Of a stretch of DNA of 64,000 nt, positions 10,780-19,662 are shown piece by piece (the stretch's first letter is position 1; the number at the start of each line of letters is the position of its first letter). The position numbers and the translations under genes are program-made. Origin of the DNA: Yinghuangia aomiensis (GTDB taxonomy: Bacteria > Actinomycetota > Actinomycetes > Streptomycetales > Streptomycetaceae); assembly GCF_039542225.1 (NCBI RefSeq), contig NZ_BAABHS010000001.1, positions 1-64,000 on the forward strand, written 5' to 3'. The notes below the pieces were generated by a model. It was not told where the DNA came from and did no database searches. It was given only the letters and a program-made list of their open reading frames with translations.

Positions 10780-11331
10780 GTGATTTACCTCGCCAGCGAA
10801 GGTGAGCAGAACCCTCTGCTCCCGCCGCTCGACGAAATCATCATCGGTGGCGTGGCGTTCCTCATCGTCTTCTTCTTCCTCGGCAAGGTCCTCCTGCCGC
10901 GGATCGCGAAGACGCTGGCGGACCGTACGGACGCCATCGAAGGCGGCCTTGCGCGTGCGGAAGAGGCCCAGGCCGAGGCCCAGGCCGAGCTGGAGCGCTA
11001 CCGCGCTCAGCTGATCGACGCCCGTCGTGAAGCCGGCCGCCTGACCGAGGACGCCCGTGAGCAGGGCGCCGCGGCGATCGCCGACATGCGCGCCGAAGGC
11101 GCCCGCATCAAGGACGAGATCGTCGCGTCCGGCCACGCTCAGATCGAGGCCGACCGCAACCAGGCGCAGACCGTGCTGCGGAACGACATCGGCAAGCTCG
11201 CCACCGAGCTGGCCGGCCGGATCGTCGGAGAGTCCCTGGAAGACGAGGCGCGCCAGCGCCGCATCGTCGACCGCTTCCTCGACGAACTGGACACCAAGGC
11301 CGCGGCCGCGACCGCCGAGCAGGTGCGCTGA
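10780..11331 (+). CDS. atpF: ATP synthase subunit b
   Basis: Peripheral stalk subunit of 183 residues: one N-terminal transmembrane helix (about residues 20-40) followed by a long charged helix rich in Ala, Glu and Arg that dimerises. GTG 10780 is preferred over the GTG at 10747 that overlaps the atpE stop because GGAGG lies at 10767-10771. Its stop overlaps the atpH start by one base (TGATG). Confidence 0.95.
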   Translation: MIYLASEGEQNPLLPPLDEIIIGGVAFLIVFFFLGKVLLPRIAKTLADRTDAIEGGLARAEEAQAEAQAELERYRAQLIDARREAGRLTEDAREQGAAAIADMRAEGARIKDEIVASGHAQIEADRNQAQTVLRNDIGKLATELAGRIVGESLEDEARQRRIVDRFLDELDTKAAAATAEQVR

Positions 11332-12146
11332 TGCAGGGCGCCAGCCGGCAGTCGCTCACCGAGGCCCGCGAGCGCCTGGACGGGCTCGCCCAGTCCACCG
11401 GCTCGTCCATGGTGGCCTTGGCCGAGGACCTCAACTCCGTCGTGCTGCTGCTCGACCGCACGCCGGTGCTGCGCCGGGTCCTGACCGACCCGGCGCGCTC
11501 CGGGGAGTCCCGGGCCGCGTTCCTGGCCCAGCTCCTCGACGGCCAGATCGGCGGCGAGTCCGCCGACCTGCTCGGCGGACTGGTCCGGGCGCGCTGGTCG
11601 CAGCCGCGCGACCTGGTCGACGCGATCGACGAACTGTCGGTCGACGCCGAACTCATCAGTGCCGAACGGGACGGCGACCTCGACGACGTCGAGGACGAAC
11701 TGTTCCGCTTCGGCCGCATCGTGGCCGGCCAGCGCGAGCTGCGGTCCACGCTGACGAACCCGTCCATCGCGGACAGCCGCAAGGCCGAGCTGGTGTCCGG
11801 GCTCCTGGAGGGACGCGCCCACGCGTCCAGCCGCCGCCTGATCACCCGCCTGGTCGCGCAGCCGCGGGGCCGTAGCCTGGAGGCAGGGCTCGAGGGCTAC
11901 GCCCGGCTCGCCGCCGAGCGCAGGCGCCGCATGGTCGCCCTGGTCACGGTGGCTCTGCCCCTCACGCAGGAGCAGAACACCCGCCTGGCCGCCGCGCTGG
12001 GCCGCCTCTACGGGCGCCCGGTGCACCTCAACGTCGAGGTCGACCCCGAGGTTCTCGGGGGCGTGCGCGTGCGGATCGGTGACGACGTCATCGACGGCAC
12101 CGTCGCGACCCGCCTTGAGGAGGCCGGACGCACCCTGGTGCGTTGA
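11331..12146 (+). CDS. atpH: ATP synthase F1 subunit delta
   Basis: Stator subunit linking b to the F1 head. At 271 residues it is the long form seen in actinomycetes (about 180 in E. coli). The N-terminal ~90 residues are a helical extension, and the C-terminal half carries the OSCP-like fold with YGRPVHLNVEVDPEVLGGVRVRIGD... type ending. ATG 11331 overlaps the atpF stop, so translation is coupled. A 129-base gap with AGGAGAG follows before atpA. Confidence 0.94.
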   Translation: MQGASRQSLTEARERLDGLAQSTGSSMVALAEDLNSVVLLLDRTPVLRRVLTDPARSGESRAAFLAQLLDGQIGGESADLLGGLVRARWSQPRDLVDAIDELSVDAELISAERDGDLDDVEDELFRFGRIVAGQRELRSTLTNPSIADSRKAELVSGLLEGRAHASSRRLITRLVAQPRGRSLEAGLEGYARLAAERRRRMVALVTVALPLTQEQNTRLAAALGRLYGRPVHLNVEVDPEVLGGVRVRIGDDVIDGTVATRLEEAGRTLVR

Positions 12147-12275
12147 CCGGCGCGAACGTTGGCCCGCGGTCGACTCAGTGGTTGACAGCGTAAACAGACA
12201 CAGCAGCACGCGGTTCCGAGATTCCGTCGCCACGGCGGACCGTAACCCCACCACCTAGGAGAGCAGGGACACCAG

Positions 12276-13919
12276 ATGGCGGAGCTCACGATCCGGCCGG
12301 AGGAGATCCGGGACGCGCTGGAGCGCTTCGTCGACTCGTACGAGCCCGACGCGGCGTCGCGCGAGGAAGTCGGCACTGTCAGCGACTGCGCGGACGGCAT
12401 CGCCCATGTCGAGGGCCTGCCCTCGGTCATGGCCAACGAACTGCTGAAGTTCGAGGACGGCACCCTCGGCCTCGCGCTGAACCTCGACGTGCGCGAGATC
12501 GGTGTCGTCATCCTCGGTGACTTCAGCTCGATCGAAGAGGGTCAGACGGTTCGCCGCACGGGCGAGGTCCTCTCGGTGCCGATCGGCGACGGCTTCCTCG
12601 GCCGCGTCGTCGACCCGCTGGGCAACCCGATCGACGGCAAGGGCGAGATCGAGAACGAGGGCCGCCGCGCCCTCGAGCTGCAGGCCCCCGGCGTCATGAT
12701 GCGCAAGTCGGTCCACGAGCCGATGCAGACCGGCATCAAGGCCATCGACTCGATGACCCCCATCGGCCGCGGCCAGCGCCAGCTGATCATCGGCGACCGC
12801 CAGACCGGCAAGACCGCGGTCTGCGTCGACACGATCATCAACCAGCGTGAGAACTGGAAGTCGGGCGACCCGAAGAAGCAGGTCCGCTGCATCTACGTCG
12901 CCGTCGGCCAGAAGGGCTCGACGATCGCGGGCGTTCGCCGCTCGCTCGAAGAGGCCGGCGCGATGGAGTACACGACCATCGTCGCCGCCCCGGCGTCCGA
13001 CCCGGCCGGCTTCAAGTACCTGTCGCCGTACACCGGTTCGGCCATCGGCCAGCACTGGATGTACCAGGGCAAGCACGTCCTCATCGTCTTCGACGACCTG
13101 ACCAAGCAGGCCGAGGCGTACCGCGCCGTGTCGCTGCTGCTGCGCCGCCCGCCGGGGCGCGAGGCCTACCCGGGCGACGTCTTCTACTTGCACTCCCGCC
13201 TGCTCGAGCGCTGCGCGAAGCTCTCGGACGAGCTGGGCGCGGGCTCGATGACCGGTCTGCCGATCATCGAGACCAAGGCGAACGACGTGTCGGCGTACAT
13301 TCCGACCAACGTCATCTCCATCACCGACGGCCAGTGCTTCCTGGAGTCGGACCTGTTCAACCAGGGCGTCCGCCCGGCCGTCAACGTCGGTATCTCGGTC
13401 TCCCGCGTCGGTGGTTCCGCGCAGACCAAGGCGATGAAGTCGGTCTCCGGCCAGCTGCGTCTGACGCTCGCCCAGTACCGCGAGCTGGAGGCGTTCGCCG
13501 CCTTCGGTTCCGACCTGGACGCCGCGTCGAAGAGCTCGCTGGAGCGCGGTGCGCGCATGGTCGAGCTGCTCAAGCAGGGCCAGTACCAGCCCTTCCCGAT
13601 GGAGGAGCAGGTCGTCTCCATCTGGGCCGGCACCACCGGCAAGCTGGACGACGTCCCGGTCGAGGACATCCGCCGCTTCGAGCGCGAGTTCCTGGACACC
13701 CTGCGCACCTCGCGCAAGGAGATCCTGACCACCATCGCCGAGACGGGCAAGCTGGAAGACGGCACCATCGACGCGATGACGGACGCGATCACGTCCTTCA
13801 AGCAGATCTTCACCAAGGCCGACGGTTCGCCGCTGATCAGCGACGTCGCGGTGGAGGCGCTGGGCAAGGACGAGGTCGGCCAGGAGACCATCAAGCGCCA
13901 CGTCAAGTCCGGCCACTGA
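12276..13919 (+). CDS. atpA: ATP synthase F1 subunit alpha
   Basis: Non-catalytic nucleotide-binding subunit of F1, 547 residues (slightly long because of a C-terminal extension, as in other actinomycetes). Walker A GDRQTGKT lies at residues 173-180. The order is a beta-barrel domain, a nucleotide domain with SVSRVGGSAQTKAMK, then a helical domain. AGGAGAG at 12257 precedes ATG 12276. Confidence 0.98.
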   Translation: MAELTIRPEEIRDALERFVDSYEPDAASREEVGTVSDCADGIAHVEGLPSVMANELLKFEDGTLGLALNLDVREIGVVILGDFSSIEEGQTVRRTGEVLSVPIGDGFLGRVVDPLGNPIDGKGEIENEGRRALELQAPGVMMRKSVHEPMQTGIKAIDSMTPIGRGQRQLIIGDRQTGKTAVCVDTIINQRENWKSGDPKKQVRCIYVAVGQKGSTIAGVRRSLEEAGAMEYTTIVAAPASDPAGFKYLSPYTGSAIGQHWMYQGKHVLIVFDDLTKQAEAYRAVSLLLRRPPGREAYPGDVFYLHSRLLERCAKLSDELGAGSMTGLPIIETKANDVSAYIPTNVISITDGQCFLESDLFNQGVRPAVNVGISVSRVGGSAQTKAMKSVSGQLRLTLAQYRELEAFAAFGSDLDAASKSSLERGARMVELLKQGQYQPFPMEEQVVSIWAGTTGKLDDVPVEDIRRFEREFLDTLRTSRKEILTTIAETGKLEDGTIDAMTDAITSFKQIFTKADGSPLISDVAVEALGKDEVGQETIKRHVKSGH

Positions 13920-13938
13920 GAACGGAGAGTCCTGACCC

Positions 13939-14843
13939 ATGGGAGCCCAACTTCGGGTCTACCGGCGTCGGATCCGTTCCGTGTCGGCGACCAAGAAGAT
14001 CACGCGCGCCCAGGAGCTGATCGCGGCGTCACGGATCGTCAAGGCGCAGCAGCGCGTGGCGGCGGCCAAGCCGTACGCCGACGCGCTGACCCGCGCGGTT
14101 TCCGCGGTCGCCACCTTCTCCAACGCGCAGCACCCGCTGACCGAGGCCAAGCCGGACGCGAAGCGTGCGGCCGTGCTGCTGGTCACCAGTGACCGCGGTT
14201 TCGCGGGCGCGTACAACTCCGGTGCCATCAAGACCGCGGAGCAGCTCGTCGAGCTGCTCCAGGGCGAGGGCAAGGAAGTACTGCGCTTCGTCATCGGCGC
14301 CAAGGGTGTCGGCTACAACCGGTTCCGCGACCGGACGCTGGCCGGCGAGTGGAGCGGTTTCTCCGACAACCCGGAGTACACCGACGCGAAGAAGGTGGCC
14401 GGCGCGCTCATCGACGCGTTCGTCACGCCTACCGAGGAAGGCGGTGTGGACGAGATCCACATCGTCAGCACCGACTTCGTCTCGATGCTCACGCAGCAGC
14501 CGGTCGCGCACCGGGTCCTGCCGCTGGTCGTCGAGGACACGGACGAGGAGCCCCCGGGCGGCGCCTTCCCGCTCTACGAGTTCGAGCCCTCGGCGGACGG
14601 CGTGCTCGACGCGCTGCTGCCGCGGTACGTCGAGAGCCGCATCTACAACGCCCTCCTGCAGTCCGCGGCTTCCGAGCACGCGGCGCGGCGCAAGGCGATG
14701 AAGTCGGCCACCGAGAACGCCGAGGAACTCATCCGTACGCTGACGCGGCTCGCGAACAACGCCCGTCAGGCCGAAATCACCAATGAAATCAGCGAGATCG
14801 TCGGTGGCGCTGACGCCCTGGCCGACGCGACCGCGGGGAGTGA

Positions 14844-14847
<4 letters not shown>
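13939..14847 (+). CDS. atpG: ATP synthase F1 subunit gamma
   Basis: Central rotor shaft, 302 residues. N-terminal coiled-coil helix with MGAQLRVYRRRIRSV and ATKKIT, a central Rossmann-like domain (VLLVTSDRGFAGAYN), and a C-terminal helix with AMKSATENAEELI and NNARQAEITNEISEIV. A stretch around residues 190-215 (DTDEEPPGGAFPLYEFEPS) corresponds to the variable actinobacterial loop region. Its stop overlaps the atpD start (ATGA). Confidence 0.97.
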
Positions 14848-16298
<1,451 letters not shown>

Positions 16299-16372
16299 CG
16301 CGGTCCGCGGCGGCCGACGGGTTTCCGACAGGTTCCCGGCGGCCGCCCGGCAGGCGGTACGTCCGTACAGGT

Positions 16373-16450
16373 GCGAGGGGCGGTCCGGTCCGGGCCGTCC
16401 CTCGCCCTGCGCGGAGCCCCGCGCGTCCCGGCCTCCCGGGCCGGACGCGC
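16373..16450 (+). terminator. Two hairpins in the atpD-atpC gap
   Basis: Hairpin one (16373-16405) pairs GCGAGGGGCGG with CCGTCCCTCGC, including one G-U pair. Hairpin two (16421-16450) pairs GCGCGTCCCGGCC with GGGCCGGACGCGC with a single bulge. No U-tract follows, so they may act as an attenuator or a processing/stability element rather than a full stop. Confidence 0.5.
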
Positions 16451-16475
16451 GGTCCAGCGGTCTCCGCGGTCCCGG

Positions 16476-16506
16476 TTGGAATCGGGGTCCGCGGGGCGGA
16501 TATTCT
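16476..16506 (+). promoter_or_regulatory. Candidate internal promoter before atpC
   Basis: TTGGAA at 16476-16481 and TATTCT at 16501-16506, separated by 19 bases. They resemble the TTGACA/TANNNT elements of the principal actinomycete sigma factor. They lie downstream of both hairpins and 86 bases before the atpC start. Confidence 0.4.
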
Positions 16507-16591
16507 GACAGCATCCCGCGCCGGAGGCATTCCGGGCCGCGGGCCACGGCCGGGCGGAGCGCGCCCGTCCGTACGACCTGAGGAGCCCACG

Positions 16592-16966
16592 TTGGCTGAG
16601 CTGCACGTCGAGCTGGTCGCGGCCGACCGCAAGGTGTGGTCGGGCGAGGCCACGATCGTGGTCGCCCGCACGACCGACGGCGACGTCGGTCTGCAGCCCG
16701 GGCACACGCCCCTGCTCGGTGTCCTGGAGTCCGGCCCGGTGACGATCCGCCAGGCCGACGGGAACACCGTCGTCGCGGCGGTGCACGGCGGGTTCGTGTC
16801 GTTCGAGAACAACCGTCTCGCGGTGCTCGCGGAAATCGCCGAGCTGGCCGACGAGATCGACGTCGCCCGCGCCGAGCGCGCGTTCGAGCGGGCCGGACAC
16901 GACAAGGACGTGGCCGCGGAGCGCCGGGCCGACACGCGCCTGCGCGTGGCCACGCACGGACGCTGA
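16592..16966 (+). CDS. atpC: ATP synthase F1 subunit epsilon
   Basis: 124-residue rotor/inhibitor subunit: N-terminal beta sandwich (LHVELVAADRKVWSGEAT, QPGHTPLLGVLESGPV) followed by a short C-terminal helical pair (VARAERAFERAG). The TTG start at 16592 gives the usual LAELHVELV N-terminus with GAGGAG upstream at 16580-16585. The 293-base gap after atpD is unusually long for this operon. Confidence 0.95.
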   Translation: MAELHVELVAADRKVWSGEATIVVARTTDGDVGLQPGHTPLLGVLESGPVTIRQADGNTVVAAVHGGFVSFENNRLAVLAEIAELADEIDVARAERAFERAGHDKDVAAERRADTRLRVATHGR

Positions 16967-17024
16967 CGCGAGTCCACGGCCGGCCGGGGACCAGGACGCA
17001 GACGGAACGAGGAGGTCTGACGAG

Positions 17025-17630
17025 ATGGTCCTCGTACTGCTGGCGGTGGTCCTTGCCGTCGTCGTCGCGACCGCGCTGGCGATCGGCGTGTTCGCGTTGC
17101 GGCGCCGGCTGATCCAGCGGCCGGGCGGCACGTTCGACTGTTCGCTGCGCGTTTTGCCCGAGGTACCACCCGCCCCCTCCCGCGAGGGGGCGGATTCCGC
17201 CGCGGCGCCGTCCGGGAGTTCGGTCCCGGAAGGCGCCGCGTCCGATTCCCGGGGAAGTTCTCCCGCGGATCCCGCAGACCCTGCCGAGCCCGCCTCCGCC
17301 GACGGCGAGGCCGTGCCGCCGCTCGCGGTGGACCACGGCAAGGGCTGGGTGTTCGGCATCGCCCGCTACAGCGGCGACCGCATCGAGTGGTTCCGGGTCT
17401 TCTCTTATGCGCCCCGTCCGCGCCGGACGCTGGAGCGCCACGACATCGTCGTCATCGAACGCCGCCTGCCCGTCGGGCAGGAGGAACTCGCGCTGCTGGC
17501 CGGGGCCGTGGTGCTGGTGTGCAGCCACGGCGGGCGGCTCCTGGAGCTGGCGATGAGCGAGGACGCGCTGACCGGGTTCCTGGCGTGGCTGGAGGCGGCG
17601 CCTCCCGGACAGCGCGTCAACGTCGCCTGA
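17025..17630 (+). CDS. DUF2550 membrane protein
   Basis: 201-residue protein of the actinobacterial DUF2550 family, conserved next to atpC, function unknown. One N-terminal transmembrane helix (residues 2-24) precedes RRRLIQRPGGTFDCSLR. The C-terminal domain has GKGWVFGIARYSGDRIEWFRV...-type sequence and the very conserved end AMSEDALTGFLAWLEAAPPGQRVNV. Between the two halves (about residues 46-98) lies a Ser/Ala/Pro/Glu-rich stretch that makes this member longer than the ~150 residues I know for the family. GAGGAGG precedes ATG 17025. Confidence 0.88.
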   Translation: MVLVLLAVVLAVVVATALAIGVFALRRRLIQRPGGTFDCSLRVLPEVPPAPSREGADSAAAPSGSSVPEGAASDSRGSSPADPADPAEPASADGEAVPPLAVDHGKGWVFGIARYSGDRIEWFRVFSYAPRPRRTLERHDIVVIERRLPVGQEELALLAGAVVLVCSHGGRLLELAMSEDALTGFLAWLEAAPPGQRVNVA

Positions 17631-17661
17631 GCGCGACGGGTCCCGCTCGGGCTGACGGTGC

Positions 17662-18234
17662 TCAGCGGTTGGCGCCGGGAACCCACAGGATGTCGCCGTT
17701 CTCCCGGTTCGCGTGCCGGGCGAGGATGAACAGCAGGTCCGACAGCCGGTTGAGGTACTTCGCGGTCAGCGGGTTCATCGCTTCGCCGTGCGCGTCCAGC
17801 GCGGCCCACGTGCTGCGTTCCGCGCGGCGGGCGACGGTGCGGGCCCGGTGCAGCAGCGCGGCGCCGGGGGTGCCGCCGTTGAGGATGAAGCTGCGGAGCT
17901 TCGGCAGGTCGTCGTTGTAGCGGTCGCACGCGGCTTCGAGGGCGTCCACGTAGGACTGCTCGACGCGCAGCGGCGGGTACTTCGGGTCCTCGACGATCGG
18001 CGTGCACAGGTCGGCGCCGACGTCGAACAGGTCGTTCTGGATGCGGGTCAGCAGGTCCGCGACGTCCTGCTCCAGGCGGCCGAGCGCGAGGGCCACCCCG
18101 AGGACCGCGTTGGTCTCGTCGACGTCCGCGTACGCCACCAGGCGCGGGTCGTTCTTGGATGTGCGGCTCATGTCGCCGAGCGCTGTCGTACCGTCGTCGC
18201 CGGTACGCGTATAGATGCGTGTCAGGTTGACCAT
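17662..18234 (-). CDS. Cob(I)yrinic acid a,c-diamide adenosyltransferase (PduO type)
   Basis: Makes adenosylcobalamin from ATP and cob(I)alamin, and supplies the cofactor needed by the MeaA-type mutase encoded at 24555. The product has 190 residues. The PduO-type N-terminus TRIYTRTGDDGTTALGD (ATP binding) and the RRAERSTWAA and LNRLSDLLFILAR helices are present. The start at 18234 gives the family N-terminus MVNLTRIYTRTG; a GTG nine codons upstream is possible. It is convergent with the DUF2550 gene and divergent from murA, as in streptomycetes. Confidence 0.92.
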   Translation of the reverse strand: MVNLTRIYTRTGDDGTTALGDMSRTSKNDPRLVAYADVDETNAVLGVALALGRLEQDVADLLTRIQNDLFDVGADLCTPIVEDPKYPPLRVEQSYVDALEAACDRYNDDLPKLRSFILNGGTPGAALLHRARTVARRAERSTWAALDAHGEAMNPLTAKYLNRLSDLLFILARHANRENGDILWVPGANR

Positions 18235-18334
18235 GTCCGCAAATTTACGCGGACGTGTCACACCTGTGCGACGGTGCCCACCCGGCTTTCGGACGGTGGT
18301 CGGAACGGGTCTCCGGAGACCCTACGATGCCGTG

Positions 18335-19609
18335 ATGGACAGGTTCCGGGTGACAGGCGGGGCTCGGCTCGCCGGTGAGGTGCGCGTGACGGGCGCGAAG
18401 AACAGCGCGCTCAAGTTGATGGCCGCGGCGTTGCTCGCGGAGGGGGTGACCGTCCTCGACGAGGTGCCCCGGATCCTGGACGTGTCGATCATGAGCGAGC
18501 TGCTGCGCCGGCTCGGCTGCGTGGTCGAAGGAGTCGGCACCGGCACGTTGTCGATCGACGTGCCGGCCGTGCCCGGCCACGAGGCGGACTACGACCTGGT
18601 GCGCAGCATGCGGGCGTCGATCTCGGTGCTGGGCCCGCTGCTCGCCCGCTGCGGCGAGGTGCATGTGGCGTTCCCGGGGGGCGACGCGATCGGGTCGCGC
18701 GGTCTGGACATGCACATAGACGGGCTGGTCAAGCTCGGTGCGACGGTGGAGAACGAGCACGGCTACCTGATCGCCAAGGCCCCCAAGGGCCTGGTGGGTA
18801 CGTCGGTGTGGCTGGACTTCCCGAGCGTGGGCGCGACCGAGAACATCCTCATGGCGGCGGTGCTGGCCAAGGGCACCACGGTGATCGACAACGCGGCGCG
18901 CGAGCCGGAGATCGTCGACATCTGCGCGATGCTGACCGCGATGGGCGCGAAGATCGACGGCGCGGGCACGTCGATGCTGGAGATCCACGGGGTGGACGGG
19001 CTGGCGCCGGTGCGGCACCGCACCGTCCCGGACCGGATCGTGGCGGCCACGTTCGCGGTTGCGGCGGCGGTGACGCACGGGGACGTGATGGTGCGGAACG
19101 CGCGCTCCGAGCACCTGGAGATCGCGCTGGACAAGCTGACCGCGGCGGGGGCCGCGGTGTCCGCGCTGGACGACGGGTTCCGCGTGGTGATGGAACGGCG
19201 GCCGCACGCGGTGGACGTGGTGACGCTGCCGTATCCGGGGTTCGCGACCGACATGCAGCCGCAGTTCGCGGTGCTGAACGCGGTCTCCGACGGGCACGCG
19301 ATGATCACCGAGAACATCTTCGAGGCGCGGTTCGTGTTCCTCCAGGAACTGCTGCGGCTGGGCGCCTCGATCCGCACCGACGGCCACCACGCGATCGTGC
19401 GCGGCGTGGAGCGGCTCTCCGGTGCCCCGGTCGTGGCCACCGACGTGCGGGCGGGGGCCGGGCTGGTGCTGGCGGGGCTGGTCGCGGACGGCGAGACGCT
19501 GGTCAGCGGCGTGCACCACATCGACCGCGGCTATGACGACCTGGTCAGCCAGCTCACCGCGCTGGGCGGCTCGATCCAGCGCGAGTTGGAGCCGGAACCG
19601 CGCTTCTGA
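18335..19609 (+). CDS. murA: UDP-N-acetylglucosamine 1-carboxyvinyltransferase
   Basis: Cytoplasmic enzyme for the first committed step of peptidoglycan synthesis, adding enolpyruvate from PEP to UDP-GlcNAc. The product has 424 residues with the EPSP-synthase-like repeats: TGAKNSALKLMAAALL, DFPSVGATENILMAAVLA, FATDMQPQFAVL and DVRAGAGLVLAGLVA. The usual catalytic Cys is replaced: the loop reads PGGDAIGSRG with Asp117, as in mycobacterial MurA. ATG 18335 gives MDRFRVTGGARLAGEV; GGAG lies 17 bases upstream, rather far. Streptomycetes often have two MurA paralogues; this is the one beside the adenosyltransferase gene. Confidence 0.94.
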   Translation: MDRFRVTGGARLAGEVRVTGAKNSALKLMAAALLAEGVTVLDEVPRILDVSIMSELLRRLGCVVEGVGTGTLSIDVPAVPGHEADYDLVRSMRASISVLGPLLARCGEVHVAFPGGDAIGSRGLDMHIDGLVKLGATVENEHGYLIAKAPKGLVGTSVWLDFPSVGATENILMAAVLAKGTTVIDNAAREPEIVDICAMLTAMGAKIDGAGTSMLEIHGVDGLAPVRHRTVPDRIVAATFAVAAAVTHGDVMVRNARSEHLEIALDKLTAAGAAVSALDDGFRVVMERRPHAVDVVTLPYPGFATDMQPQFAVLNAVSDGHAMITENIFEARFVFLQELLRLGASIRTDGHHAIVRGVERLSGAPVVATDVRAGAGLVLAGLVADGETLVSGVHHIDRGYDDLVSQLTALGGSIQRELEPEPRF

Positions 19610-19662
19610 CGGCCTGCCGGATCGGCTGTCCGGGAGGGCCGCGGGGAGCGGCGCCTCGGGCG

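Noticed and set aside
12182..12187. Perfect TTGACA in the atpH-atpA gap as an internal promoter.
   Set aside because: No TANNNT at 16-19 bases downstream; it is probably chance.
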